Part shown: positions 14,084 to 23,700 of the stretch, one piece after another
How positions within the stretch are numbered: position 1 is the stretch's first letter
How the letters are laid out: every line of letters begins with the position of its first letter
Assembly (NCBI RefSeq): GCF_003112575.1
Contig: NZ_BEWC01000009.1
Span: 1 to 64,000 of the forward strand
Source: Streptomyces ardesiacus
GTDB taxonomy: Bacteria; Actinomycetota; Actinomycetes; Streptomycetales; Streptomycetaceae
DNA: 64,000 nt
Reading direction: 5' to 3'
Position numbers and translations under genes: made by a program
The notes under the pieces: generated by a model
The model's database searches: none
Told to the model about the DNA's origin: nothing
What the model saw: only the letters and a program-made list of their open reading frames with translations

Positions 14084-14941
14084 GTGTCCAACGGCATCTC
14101 TCCCGAAGACGAGCGTCCGATCGAAGACGTGTCCCACGACGTCCCCGAAGGCGTTTCCGAGGAAGCCCGCCCCTCCGTCGGCCGTGCCCTCAAGCAGGCC
14201 CGGATCGCCGCCGGGCTGACCGTCGACGACGTCACCACCGCCACCCGTGTCCGCATCGCCATCGTGCACGCCATCGAGGCGGACGACTTCGCGCCCTGCG
14301 GCGGCGACGTCTACGCGCGCGGTCACATCCGCACCCTCGCCAAGGCCGTCGGGCTCGATCCGGGCGCGCTGCTCGCCCAGTTCGACGCCGAGCACGGCGG
14401 GCGCCCGGCACCGACCCCCGCCGCGCCCCTGTTCGAGGCGGAGCGCATCCGTCCCGAGCGGCGCGGACCCAACTGGACCGCCGCCATGGTCGCCGCCATC
14501 GTCGTCGTGATCGGCTTCGTGGGCTTCACCTTCGTCAAGGGCGGCGACGACGGCGGCAACGAGGCCAGCGTCGCCGAGGGGGCCCAGCCCTCGGCCGGCC
14601 GCTCCGCCTCCTCCAGCGCCGAGCCCAAGAAGCCCGCCGACCCCAAGCCGAGCGACAGCGCCATCGCCGCCGCGCCCGCGGACAAGGTGACCGTCAAGGT
14701 CAGCGCCAGCGACGGGCGCAGCTGGATCTCCGCCAAGGACCACAACGGCCGGCTGCTCTTCGACGGACTGCTCAACCAGGGCGACTCCAAGACCTTCCAG
14801 GACAACGAGAAGGTCGACCTCGTCCTCGGCGACGCCGGTGCCATAGAGCTCTACGTCAACGGCAAGAAGATCGAGGACGACTTCCGGCCCGGCGCCGTCG
14901 AGCGGCTGACGTACACGAAGGGCGACCCGCAGGTCGGATAG
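14084..14941 (+). CDS. RodZ-like helix-turn-helix membrane protein
   Basis: The 285-aa protein starts at GTG 14084 with GAAAGG 7 nt upstream. Residues ~28-100 are an XRE-type HTH of the RodZ/YfgA type (ALKQARIAAGLTVDDVTTAT ... VYARGHIRTLAKAVGLD). One membrane span follows at ~128-148, then a Ser/Ala/Pro-rich linker and a C-terminal DUF4115 domain (~200-280) outside the membrane. RodZ links MreB to the wall machinery in rods; in Streptomyces the role is less clear. It lies between ftsK and rimO, as in many actinobacteria. Confidence 0.8.
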   Translation: MSNGISPEDERPIEDVSHDVPEGVSEEARPSVGRALKQARIAAGLTVDDVTTATRVRIAIVHAIEADDFAPCGGDVYARGHIRTLAKAVGLDPGALLAQFDAEHGGRPAPTPAAPLFEAERIRPERRGPNWTAAMVAAIVVVIGFVGFTFVKGGDDGGNEASVAEGAQPSAGRSASSSAEPKKPADPKPSDSAIAAAPADKVTVKVSASDGRSWISAKDHNGRLLFDGLLNQGDSKTFQDNEKVDLVLGDAGAIELYVNGKKIEDDFRPGAVERLTYTKGDPQVG

Positions 14942-15033
14942 CGGATCCGCCGCAGCGGGAGAAGACGGGGTCGGCCGGGAACGGCCAACCCCGTCGACGT
15001 GGGCCGTCGGCGGGACGAAGTAGTCTTGAGCCC

Positions 15034-16515
15034 ATGCCTGAAAGCCGCACCGTCGCACTCGTCACCCTTGGCTGCGCCCGTAACGAGGTGGACTCGGAGG
15101 AGCTCGCAGGCCGTCTGGAGGCGGACGGCTGGAAGCTCGTCGACGACGCCGAGGAAGCGGACGTCGCCGTCGTGAACACGTGCGGCTTCGTCGAGGCCGC
15201 CAAGAAGGACTCCGTGGACGCCCTCCTGGAGGCCAACGACCTCAAGGGTCACGGAAGAACGCAGGCCGTGGTCGCGGTCGGCTGCATGGCCGAGCGGTAC
15301 GGCAAGGAGCTGGCCGACGCCCTCCCCGAGGCCGACGGCGTGCTCGGCTTCGACGACTACGCCGACATCTCCGACCGCCTGCAGACCATCCTCAGCGGCG
15401 GCGTCCACGCCGCCCACACCCCGCGCGACCGGCGCAAGCTGCTGCCGATCAGCCCCGCCGAGCGCCAGGAGGCCGGCGCCTCCGTCGCTCTGCCGGGACA
15501 CGGCCCGGCCGACCTCCCCGAGGGTGTCGCCCCCGCCTCCGGGCCCCGCGCACCCCTGCGCCGCCGGCTGGACGGCTCCCCGGTCGCCTCGGTGAAGCTG
15601 GCCTCCGGCTGCGACCGGCGCTGCTCCTTCTGCGCCATCCCGTCCTTCCGCGGCTCCTTCATCTCGCGCCGCCCGAGCGACGTGCTCAACGAGACGCGGT
15701 GGCTGGCCGAGCAGGGCGTCAAGGAGATCATGCTGGTCTCCGAGAACAACACCTCCTACGGCAAGGACCTCGGCGACATCCGCCTCCTGGAGTCGCTGCT
15801 GCCCAACCTCGCCGAGGTCGACGGCATCGAGCGGGTGCGGGTCAGCTACCTCCAGCCGGCCGAGATGCGCCCCGGGCTGATCGACGTGCTGACCTCCACG
15901 CCGAAGGTCGTGCCCTACTTCGACCTCTCCTTCCAGCACTCCGCTCCGAACGTGCTGCGCGCGATGCGCCGCTTCGGCGACACCGACCGCTTCCTGGAGC
16001 TCCTCGACACCATCCGGGCCAAGGCCCCCGAGGCGGGTGTGCGCTCCAACTTCATCGTCGGCTTCCCCGGCGAGTCCGAGGCCGACCTCGCCGAGCTGGA
16101 GCGGTTCCTGAACCACGCGCGGCTGGACGCCATCGGCGTCTTCGGCTACTCCGACGAGGAGGGCACCGAGGCCGCGACCTACGGCGACAAGCTCGACGAG
16201 GACGTCGTCGCCGAGCGGCTGGCCCGTGTCTCCCGGCTCGCCGAGGAACTGGTCTCGCAGCGGGCCGACGAGCGTGTCGGAGCGACCGTGCGGGTACTGG
16301 TCGAGTCCGTGGACCCGGCCGACGAGGGCGACGGCGTCCGCGGCCGCGCGGAGCACCAGGCGCCCGAGACGGACGGCCAGGTGCTGCTCACGAGCGGCGA
16401 GGGCCTGAGTGTGGGTCGTATGGTCGACGCGAAGGTGGTCGGTACGGAGGGTGTCGACCTGGTGGCCGAGCCCCTTCAGGGCTCGCCCGAGTGGAGTGAG
16501 GAGGCCGGCAGATGA
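15034..16515 (+). CDS. rimO: Ribosomal protein S12 methylthiotransferase RimO
   Basis: This radical SAM enzyme adds a methylthio group to the conserved aspartate of ribosomal protein S12. The 493 aa show the N-terminal UPF0004 cluster cysteines Cys14, Cys50 and Cys84, the radical SAM motif CxxxCxxC at Cys193/197/200, and a C-terminal TRAM domain from about residue 415. A Pro/Gly/Ala-rich stretch near 148-190, between the two cluster domains, is longer than in MiaB. TAGTCT at 15021-15026 ends 7 nt before the ATG, suggesting a leaderless transcript. The stop overlaps the pgsA ATG (ATGA), so the two are translationally coupled. Confidence 0.95.
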   Translation: MPESRTVALVTLGCARNEVDSEELAGRLEADGWKLVDDAEEADVAVVNTCGFVEAAKKDSVDALLEANDLKGHGRTQAVVAVGCMAERYGKELADALPEADGVLGFDDYADISDRLQTILSGGVHAAHTPRDRRKLLPISPAERQEAGASVALPGHGPADLPEGVAPASGPRAPLRRRLDGSPVASVKLASGCDRRCSFCAIPSFRGSFISRRPSDVLNETRWLAEQGVKEIMLVSENNTSYGKDLGDIRLLESLLPNLAEVDGIERVRVSYLQPAEMRPGLIDVLTSTPKVVPYFDLSFQHSAPNVLRAMRRFGDTDRFLELLDTIRAKAPEAGVRSNFIVGFPGESEADLAELERFLNHARLDAIGVFGYSDEEGTEAATYGDKLDEDVVAERLARVSRLAEELVSQRADERVGATVRVLVESVDPADEGDGVRGRAEHQAPETDGQVLLTSGEGLSVGRMVDAKVVGTEGVDLVAEPLQGSPEWSEEAGR

Positions 16516-17300
16516 CCGGAGTCCCGGCGTCCGCGGCGGGCGGCTCCTCCCGTGCGAGCAGGACCGGCCCGCGCGGCGGCACGGGGGCGGCACAGGAACC
16601 GGGGGAGTGTACGGCTCCGGCGGGCGCCGTGGACCGGGGCAGGGCGGAACGGGGCGCGACCGAGGGCGGAGCGTCCGGGCGCGGTGGCAAGATCGCGGCC
16701 GCGGCCGTCAATCAGGCGAGCGTCTGGAACGTCGCCAATCTGCTGACGATGCTCCGGCTGCTCCTCGTGCCGGCCTTCGTCGCGCTGATGCTCGGCAACG
16801 GCGGGTACGACCCGGCCTGGCGCTCCTTCGCCTGGGCCGCCTTCGCCATCGCCATGATCACCGACCTGTTCGACGGGCATCTGGCGCGCACCTACAACCT
16901 CGTCACCGACTTCGGGAAGATCGCCGACCCCATCGCCGACAAAGCGATCATGGGAGCGGCGCTCATCTGCCTGTCCGCGCTCGGCGACCTGCCGTGGTGG
17001 GTGACGGCCGTCATCCTCGGCCGGGAACTCGGGATCACCGTCCTGCGTTTCGTGGTCATCCGGTACGGCGTCATCCCCGCCAGCCGGGGCGGCAAGCTGA
17101 AGACGCTCACCCAGGGCATCGCCGTCGGCATGTACGTCCTGGCACTGACGGGGCCCCTGGCCACCCTGAGGTTCTGGGTGATGGCCGCTGCGGTCGTCCT
17201 GACCGTGGCGACCGGGCTGGACTATGTGAAGCAGGCCATTGTGCTGCGCCGCCGGGGAATCGCCGAACGCAGAGCGGCGTTGAAGGAGACGGAAGCTTGA
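16512..17300 (+). CDS. pgsA: CDP-diacylglycerol-glycerol-3-phosphate phosphatidyltransferase
   Basis: This membrane enzyme makes phosphatidylglycerol phosphate from CDP-diacylglycerol and glycerol-3-phosphate. The CDP-alcohol phosphotransferase signature DGx3ARx8Gx3Dx3D is complete (DGHLARTYNLVTDFGKIADP and the following IAD), and several membrane helices are visible. The first ~70 residues are Gly/Ala/Arg-rich, disordered and unlike the family, so translation may also start later, near NQASVWNVANLL. It overlaps rimO by 4 nt and cinA by 4 nt, forming a tight rimO-pgsA-cinA operon. Confidence 0.93.
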   Translation: MTGVPASAAGGSSRASRTGPRGGTGAAQEPGECTAPAGAVDRGRAERGATEGGASGRGGKIAAAAVNQASVWNVANLLTMLRLLLVPAFVALMLGNGGYDPAWRSFAWAAFAIAMITDLFDGHLARTYNLVTDFGKIADPIADKAIMGAALICLSALGDLPWWVTAVILGRELGITVLRFVVIRYGVIPASRGGKLKTLTQGIAVGMYVLALTGPLATLRFWVMAAAVVLTVATGLDYVKQAIVLRRRGIAERRAALKETEA

Positions 17301-17833
17301 GTTCTACGGCCGCCGACGTGGTGCGACTACTCACGGTCAGGGGCGAGACCCTCGCGGTCGCCGAGTCACTGACGGGTGGAATGGCCGCTGCCGCGCTCAC
17401 GGCGGTCCCCGGGGCGTCCAAGGCGTTCCGGGGCTCCGTCACCGCCTACGCGACGGAACTGAAGCAGGAACTCCTCGGCGTCGACGGCGAGCTGCTCGCG
17501 GCGCACGGGGCGGTGGATCCGCAGGTCGCCGCCCAGATGGCGGCAGGCGTGCGCACGGCGCTGGGCGCCGACTGGGGCATCGCGACGACGGGCGTGGCCG
17601 GTCCGGACCCCCAGGACGGGAAGCCCGTGGGGACGGTCTTCGTGGCCGTGGACGGGCCCGGCAAGGGCTGCACCGATGGCGGAAAAGTGGAGGCGCTGCG
17701 GTTGAACGGCGACCGCGCGGAAATTCGTATGGAGAGTGTACGGAGCGTACTCGCGCTTCTTTTGACGGAGCTTGCGAGCGAACAGACCGGGAATGAGCGG
17801 GCACAGGATACGGAACGGAACGGGGGGTTTTGA
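17297..17833 (+). CDS. cinA: CinA C-terminal domain protein (nicotinamide-nucleotide amidohydrolase type)
   Basis: The 178-aa protein starts at TTG 17297, overlapping the pgsA stop (TTGA), with AAGGAG 8-9 nt upstream. It contains only the PncC-like C-terminal domain: LAVAESLTGGMAAAAL, then FRGSVTAYAT, GIATTGVAGPD and GTVFVAV. PncC deamidates NMN to nicotinic acid mononucleotide in NAD salvage; the MoaB-like N-terminal half of full CinA is absent, as is common in actinobacteria. The last ~20 residues are polar and unlike the family. The order pgsA-cinA-clgR is shared with Corynebacterium and Mycobacterium. Confidence 0.9.
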   Translation: MSSTAADVVRLLTVRGETLAVAESLTGGMAAAALTAVPGASKAFRGSVTAYATELKQELLGVDGELLAAHGAVDPQVAAQMAAGVRTALGADWGIATTGVAGPDPQDGKPVGTVFVAVDGPGKGCTDGGKVEALRLNGDRAEIRMESVRSVLALLLTELASEQTGNERAQDTERNGGF

Positions 17834-17942
17834 TGTTTGCAGCCCTGAGTGAACACGACATCGCTCCCCGCACGGCCGCGGCGCGAGGCGGTACGGTGGG
17901 GCGTGAAGGATGCGGTTACACGGTCCGAGGAGGGAGCCACCG

Positions 17943-18323
17943 ATGATTCTGCTCCGTCGCCTGCTGGGTGACGTGCTGCGTCGGCAGCGCCAACGCCAGG
18001 GCCGTACTCTGCGCGAAGTCTCCTCGTCCGCCCGAGTCTCACTCGGCTATCTCTCCGAGGTGGAGCGGGGGCAGAAGGAGGCTTCTTCCGAGCTGCTCTC
18101 CGCCATCTGCGACGCGCTGGACGTACGGATGTCCGAGCTCATGCGCGAAGTGAGCGACGAACTCGCCCTCGCCGAGCTGGCCCAGTCCGCTGCGGCGACG
18201 CCCAGCGAGACCGTACCGGCGCCGGTACGCCCGATGCTGGGTTCCGTCTCGGTGACCGGTGTGCCACCGGAACGGGTCACCATCAAGGCGCCCGCCGAGG
18301 CAGTGGACGTCGTCGCCGCCTGA
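17943..18323 (+). CDS. clgR: Clp protease regulator ClgR
   Basis: The 126-aa protein starts at ATG 17943 behind GAGGAGGGAG. It is an XRE-family HTH protein (GRTLREVSSSARVSLGYLSE), with the short basic N-terminus MILLRRLLGDVL typical of ClgR. ClgR activates clpP1P2, clpC and lon in Streptomyces and related genera. It is itself degraded by ClpP, which needs the two C-terminal alanines; this protein ends in VVAA, in keeping with that degron. Synteny after ftsK-pgsA-cinA supports the call. Confidence 0.92.
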   Translation: MILLRRLLGDVLRRQRQRQGRTLREVSSSARVSLGYLSEVERGQKEASSELLSAICDALDVRMSELMREVSDELALAELAQSAAATPSETVPAPVRPMLGSVSVTGVPPERVTIKAPAEAVDVVAA

Positions 18324-18349
18324 ACGCCCGAGAACGTGTGCGTGTGAGA

Positions 18350-18399
18350 CCCCGGCCGGGGTCGCTCCGACGGACCGGAGTGACGTGGCCGGGGTTTTC
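18350..18399 (+). terminator. Candidate terminator after clgR
   Basis: The arm ccccggcc (about 18350-18357) can pair with ggccgggg at about 18388-18395, which is followed by TTTT. A smaller competing hairpin (gaccccgg/ccggggtc, 18348-18363) lies at its foot. Confidence 0.5.
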
Positions 18400-18526
18400 G
18401 CATGCCCGGGGCCGTCGTGCGGGCCGCCCCGAGCGCCGTCGGCGCCGCCCGCGCCCGTTTGCCGGTCCGTGCGGGTGCGGTCATCGTGGAGGGAGATGGC
18501 CGGGGGACGAACCGACGGAGGCGTGG

Positions 18527-18997
18527 ATGTACGTCGTGAAGAGCCCGTTGTCCGACGCGGACCTGAAGACCGTCTCCGAGGCGCTGCAGGGCGCGCTCGT
18601 CGACCTGGTCGACCTGGCCCTGGTGGCGAAGCAGATCCACTGGAACGTGGTCGGTCCGCGCTTTCGCTCCGTACACCTCCAGCTCGACGAACTCGTCGAC
18701 ACCGCCCGCGCGCACTCGGACACCGTGGCGGAACGCGCGTCGGCGCTCGGCGTGTCCCCGGACGGGCGGGCCGCGACGGTCGCCGTCGGCAGCGGCATCG
18801 ACGTGACGCCGGAGGGCTGGGTCGACGACACCGCCGCCGTGCAGACCATCGTGGACGCGCTGGGTGCGGTGATCGGGCGGATGCGTGAGCGGATAGCGGC
18901 GAGCGGTGACCCCGATCCCGTGAGCCAGGACATCTTCATCCAGATCACGGCCGATCTCGAGAAGCAGCATTGGATGTTCCAGGCCGGAAACGGATGA
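18527..18997 (+). CDS. dps: Dps-family ferritin-like DNA-protection protein
   Basis: The 156-aa protein starts at ATG 18527 with GGAGG 6 nt upstream. It has the Dps ferroxidase-site pattern QIHWNVVGPRFRSVHLQLDE, where His, Asp and Glu from two subunits bind iron, and the four-helix length of the family. Dps dodecamers store iron using peroxide and pack the nucleoid. S. coelicolor has three Dps proteins; this is the one linked to the clgR region (dpsC type by position, not proven). The next small gene begins 7 nt after its stop. Confidence 0.9.
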   Translation: MYVVKSPLSDADLKTVSEALQGALVDLVDLALVAKQIHWNVVGPRFRSVHLQLDELVDTARAHSDTVAERASALGVSPDGRAATVAVGSGIDVTPEGWVDDTAAVQTIVDALGAVIGRMRERIAASGDPDPVSQDIFIQITADLEKQHWMFQAGNG

Positions 18998-19003
18998 CCC
19001 GGG

Positions 19004-19309
19004 ATGGCGGCGGCGCGGACGGCCCGCTGGACGGTCGCGCTGGGTCTGTGCGCGCTGTGGTGGTGGGCCGTACTGCGGCTGGTGCTGGCGCCCGGCGCCG
19101 GGGTGGTCGAAGGGGCGGTCGCGGCCGGCGGGTGGGGTCTGAGCGTGCTGCCGGTGCACTGCGTGCCGCGGCGCCGGGCCGCGGGCGCGCTGGAGGCCGG
19201 GCGGTGGCGGCGGGCCCTGCGTGGGACGGGGCCGGGTGACGGACCGAACGGGCTGACGGGAGCGAGCGGGCCGACGGAAGCCAACCGGCTGACGGACCGA
19301 ACCGGCTGA
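19004..19309 (+). CDS. Small membrane protein of unknown function
   Basis: The 101-aa ORF starts 7 nt after the dps stop. Two hydrophobic stretches at about 9-30 and 33-52 (LGLCALWWWAVLRLVL, then a Gly/Val-rich helix) suggest a membrane hairpin, followed by a basic tail. The last ~21 codons are drawn from a short tandem DNA repeat that continues beyond the stop, so the C-terminus is probably variable between strains. I do not recognise the family; co-transcription with dps is inferred from spacing. Confidence 0.6.
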   Translation: MAAARTARWTVALGLCALWWWAVLRLVLAPGAGVVEGAVAAGGWGLSVLPVHCVPRRRAAGALEAGRWRRALRGTGPGDGPNGLTGASGPTEANRLTDRTG

Positions 19310-19386
19310 GGGAAGCCAACCGGCTGACGGACCGAACCGGCTGAGGGAAGCGAGCGGGCCGACGGAAGCGAGCGGGCCGACGGAAG
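19245..19386 (+). repeat. Tandem array of eight 17-18 bp units
   Basis: Eight head-to-tail units fill 142 bp, with core c(g/c)a(a/g)c(c/g)gg(c)(t/c)ga(c/g)gga(ag/c). The 35-bp pair of units at 19281-19315 repeats exactly at 19316-19350, and cgagcgggccgacggaag occurs at 19263, 19351 and 19369. The array covers the 3' end of the small membrane protein gene and runs to 10 bp before the next ATG. Confidence 0.9.
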
Positions 19387-19396
19387 GGCGGAGCCG

Positions 19397-19885
19397 ATGA
19401 CAGTCACCAGTCTGGACAAGGACCTCGACCACCTGACCCTCACCCTGGTCGCCGACTTCGGCGCCCCCGTGGAACGGGTGTGGCGGCTGTGGGCCGATCC
19501 ACGGCAACTGGAGCGCTGGTGGGGACCGCCGTCCTTCCCGGCGACGGTGGAGGAGCACGACCTGACCCCGGGCGGGGACGTCACGTACTACATGACCGGC
19601 CCGCAGGGTGAGAAGTACCGGGGCTGGTGGCGGGTGGCCACGGTCGACGAGCCTCGGTCGCTGGAGTTCACCGACGGGTTCGCCGACGAGCACGGGGCGC
19701 CGAACGCCGCGATGCCGACGACCGCCAACCGGGTGACGCTCACCGAGCACGACGGCGGCACCCGCCTGGAAATGCGGGCGGTCTTCGACACGCGGGAGCA
19801 GATGGACCAGCTCATGTCGATGGGCATGGACGAGGGCATGCGCGAGGCGGCCGGTCAGATGGACGCCCTCGTCACCGCCGGCTGA
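19397..19885 (+). CDS. SRPBCC / AHSA1-like domain protein
   Basis: The 162-aa protein starts at ATG 19397 with GGAG 8-9 nt upstream. It has the Activator-of-Hsp90-like START fold pattern: FGAPVERVWRLWADPRQLERWWGP near 20-45, TYYMTGPQGEKYRGWW, and the C-terminal QMDQLMSMGMDEGMREA helix. These small domains bind hydrophobic ligands; no specific substrate can be given. Its upstream region is made of the tandem array, so expression may depend on dps read-through. Confidence 0.8.
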   Translation: MTVTSLDKDLDHLTLTLVADFGAPVERVWRLWADPRQLERWWGPPSFPATVEEHDLTPGGDVTYYMTGPQGEKYRGWWRVATVDEPRSLEFTDGFADEHGAPNAAMPTTANRVTLTEHDGGTRLEMRAVFDTREQMDQLMSMGMDEGMREAAGQMDALVTAG

Positions 19886-19901
19886 GCCTTCCCCGGCACC
19901 C

Positions 19902-20744
19902 TCAGCCGCCCGGACGGCGCCGGATCCGTGAAGCCGACGGGCCGCCGGGACGTGGCGCGGGCCCCGGCTGGCAGGTCGGGCACCAGTACGTGGGGCGCTC
20001 GCGGGAGCCGTCGCCCTGGTCGGCCACCCGGACCGACGTGCGGCAGCGCAGGCAGGGGCGGGGCGCCCGGCCGTACACGAACAGGTCGTGGCCGCGCAGG
20101 CCCGTCGTCCGACGGACCGGGCGGTCGCGGTTGGCCTCCAGGAGCTTGTGCGCGAGTGCGGGAAGCCGCGCGGCGCGGTCGGCGGGCAGCTCCCCGACCG
20201 GCAGCCAGGGCGTGACGCCGAGCAGGAAGCAGAGCTCGCACTTGTAGACGTTGCCGACGCCGGCCAGATTGCGCTGGTCGAGCAGGGCCTCGCCGAGCGG
20301 ACGGGCCGGGTCCGCGCGCAGGTTGTCGAGCGCGCGCGCCGGGTCCCAGTCGGGGCCGAGCAGGTCGGGGCCCAGATGGCCGACGGCACGCTGCTCGTCG
20401 GCGGTGCGCAGGAGCTCCAGCACCGGGAGGCGATAGCCGACGGCCGTGCGGTCGGCGGTGGCGAGGACCACCCTGATCTGGTGCGCGGGGCCGCCGCTCC
20501 ACCGCTGACCGGGCGCGAACACCTTCCAGGAGCCGTCCATGCGCAGGTGCGAGTGCACCGTCAGGCCGCCCTCGACGCGGGTCAGCAGGTGCTTGCCGCG
20601 CGGGGCCACCTCCAGGACCGTGCGCCCGGCCAGGTCGACCGTCGCGTACCGGGGGACGCGGAAGTCGCTGCGGGTCAGCACCTTGCCCGCGAGGGCGTCG
20701 TGCAGCCGTCGCGCCGCCTGCCAGACCGTGTCTCCTTCGGGCAT
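19902..20744 (-). CDS. nei: Formamidopyrimidine-DNA glycosylase / endonuclease VIII family (Nei)
   Basis: This base-excision repair enzyme removes oxidised bases and nicks the abasic site. The 280-aa protein begins MPEGDTV: after Met removal, Pro2 is the catalytic nucleophile and Glu3 the acid. The PEGDTV form is typical of Nei-like (Nei2) enzymes. The helix-two-turn-helix part is seen at QRNLAGVGNVYKCE, and a zinc finger with two CxxC pairs at about 232-257 (CLRC, CPTC). It starts 18 nt after the lhr stop on the same strand, so it is probably co-transcribed with lhr. Confidence 0.92.
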   Translation of the reverse strand: MPEGDTVWQAARRLHDALAGKVLTRSDFRVPRYATVDLAGRTVLEVAPRGKHLLTRVEGGLTVHSHLRMDGSWKVFAPGQRWSGGPAHQIRVVLATADRTAVGYRLPVLELLRTADEQRAVGHLGPDLLGPDWDPARALDNLRADPARPLGEALLDQRNLAGVGNVYKCELCFLLGVTPWLPVGELPADRAARLPALAHKLLEANRDRPVRRTTGLRGHDLFVYGRAPRPCLRCRTSVRVADQGDGSRERPTYWCPTCQPGPAPRPGGPSASRIRRRPGG

Positions 20745-20762
20745 GGTCCAAGGGTGACAGGG

Positions 20763-23700
20763 TCACGCCCTGATGCGCAGACCGCGCGGGGTGGCGACGA
20801 AGCCCGCGTCCTCCAGCAGGGGGCCGAAGGGGGATGTCAGGGCCGCCGCGCCGTTGATCCGCTCCACCGTGACAGTGCCGAGGGAACCGGCACGGGCGGA
20901 CTGGGCGAGCGCCTCGGCGGCGGCTCGCAGACGGGCGTCCTCGGTGGGCAGCCGGTCGGCGTCGGAGGGCCACAGCAGGAGCGTCTTGCCGCCGCGTTCC
21001 ATGTAGAGCGCCGGCTCGCCCTCGACCAGCACCACCAGGGAGCCCGCCTTGCGGCCGGGCTTGTGGGTGGCACCGGCCGGCGGCTCGGGCCAGCCGAGGG
21101 CCGCGCCGTACGCGTTCGCCGGATCGGCGGCGGCCAGGACGACAGCCCGCGGTCCGGGGGCGGTGCGGTCGCGCCGGCCGGGGAATCCGGTGTCGTACGG
21201 GGCACGCGGGCCGCCGTGCCCACCACCCCCGCGCGGACCGCCGGCACCCGGCTCGGCGTAGTCGCGCGGGGAGATGTAGTCGCCCCGGGAAGGGGAACGG
21301 CCCAGGTGGTCGGGGTCGGCGAAGACGTCGTCGAAGCCGTCGGTGGGAGGGGCGGGCTCCGGGTGCCCGAAGTCGCCGGGCGCGGAGGAGTCGTGGAAGG
21401 GTGCGAGGGAGGGGTCGGCGTCCGGGGTTCCGGGGCCGCCGTTCACGGGCATCGCGGGCGGGGGCGCGTCGTCACCGCGGTCGCGGGCGTTCGCCACCGC
21501 GCGCAGCCGGTCCACGGCCCCCTCCATGGCGAACTGCGCCGCGCCCAGCCCCTCGACGACATAGCCGCGCCGCGCCTGGCCGCTCTCCTCGAAGGCGGCC
21601 AGGATCCGGTACACCGCCGAGAAGCCGCCCTCCACACCCTCCGCGGCGACGGCGCCCCGGGTCACCACACCGTGCCGGTCGAGGAGCGTGCGGGCCAGGG
21701 CATGGGCCCGTACCGTGCCGTCGGCCTCGCGGGCCGGGAGCAGCGACCAGCGGCCCGCGACCGTCGGCGGGCCGGTGCGGGACGCCGGGCGGGCGGCGGC
21801 CGTCAGCGAGCCGTACCGCCCCCGGGGCACCGCGCGCTTGGCACGGTGGGCGGTGGACCCCGCGGTGCGTCCGGAGCCCAGCAGGGAGCGCAGGGGCGCG
21901 AGGGTGTCGTTCGTCAGCCGTCCGGACCAGGCCAGGTCCCACAGGGCGTCGGCCAACTGCGGGTCGGTGGCCTCCGGGTGGGTGGTGGCGCGGACCTGGT
22001 CGGCGATCTGCCGGAAGAACAGGCCGTACCCGCCCGAGAGCGTGCTCAGCACCGACTCGTGCAGGGCGGTCGTCTCCAGGGGATGCGGAGGCGGCAGGAG
22101 CAGGGGGGCCGCGTCCGCCAGGTAGAGGGAGACCCAGCCGTCCTTGCCGGGCAGCGAACCCGCTCCCGCCCACACCACCTCACCGGCGGCCGTCAGCTCG
22201 TCCAGCATCGCGGGGCTGTAGCCCGCCACGCGGGAGGGCAGGACCAGCTTCTCCAGAGCGGAGGCGGGCACGGAGGCGCCCTGCAACTGCTCGACGGCGC
22301 GGACCAGCCCGTCGACGCCGCGCAGGGTGTGCCCCTTGCCGATGTGCTGCCACTGGGGGAGGAACTGGCCGAGCGCGGCCGGCGCCACCGGCTCCAGCTC
22401 GTGCCGGAGCGCGGCCAGGGAACGGCGGCGCAGCCTGCGCAGCACGGTCGCGTCGCACCACTCCTGCCCGATGCCCGCCGGGTGGAACTCGCCCTGTACG
22501 ACTCGTCCCGCCCCGGCGAGCCGCTGCAGGGCGCCCTCGGTGACGGCCACGCCCAGGCCGAAGCGGGCCGCCGCGGTGACCGACGTGAAGGGGCCGTGGG
22601 TGCGGGCATGGCGGGCCAGGAGGTCGCCGAGCGGGTCCTTGACCGGCTCGGTGAAGGCCTCGGGCACACCGACGGGCAGTGCCGTGCCCAGCGCGTCGCG
22701 CAGCCGGCCCGCGTCCTCGATCGCCGCCCAGTGGTCGGCGCCGGCGATCCGCACCCTGATCGCGCGGCGGGCCGCGGCCAGCTCCGGCGCCCACTGCGGC
22801 TCGGCGCCCCGCTCGGCCAGCTCCGCGTCCGTCAGCGGGCCGAGCACCCGCAGTAGGTCGGCGACACCCTCGGAGTCCTTGACCCGGCGGTCCTCGGTGA
22901 GCCACTGCAGCTCGCGCTCCAGCTCGGTGAGGACCTCGGCGTCGAGCAGCTCGCGCAGCTCCGCCTGGCCGAGCAGCTCGGCCAGCAGCCGCGAGTCCAG
23001 CGACAGCGCGGCGGCCCGGCGCTCGGCGAGCGGCGAGTCGCCCTCGTACAGGAACTGGGCGACGTAGCCGAACAGGAGGGAGCGGGCGAAGGGGGAGGGC
23101 TCGGGGGTGGTGACCTCGACGAGGCGGACCTTGCGGGTCTCCACGTCGCCCATCAGCTCGACCAGGCCGGGCACGTCGAAGACGTCCTGGAGGCACTCGC
23201 GGACGGCCTCCAGGACGATCGGGAACGAGCCGTACTCGCTCGCCACCTCCAGCAACTGCGCGGCCCGCTGGCGCTGCTGCCACAACGGGGTGCGCTTGCC
23301 CGGGCTGCGCCGGGGCAGCAGCAGCGCGCGGGCGGCGCACTCGCGGAACCGGGAGGCGAACAGCGCCGAGCCGCCCACCTGGTCGGTGACGACCCGGTCG
23401 ACCTCGCCCTTGTCGAAGAGGACGTCGGCCGCGCCCACCGGCGCCTTCTCGGCGTCGTACTCCAGGCCCGGCTTCGCGGGGTCCTGGTCGAGGAAGTCCA
23501 GGCCCATCAGGTCGGCGTCCGGCAGGCGCAGCACGATGCCGTCGTCGGCGTGCATGACCTGCGCGTCCATGCCGTACCGCTCGGTGAGCCGGGCACCGAG
23601 GGCGAGGGCCCAGGGGGCGTGGACCTGGGCGCCGAAGGGGGAGTGGACCACCACCCGCCAGTCGCCCAGCTCGTCCCGGAAGCGCTCGACGACGATGGTG

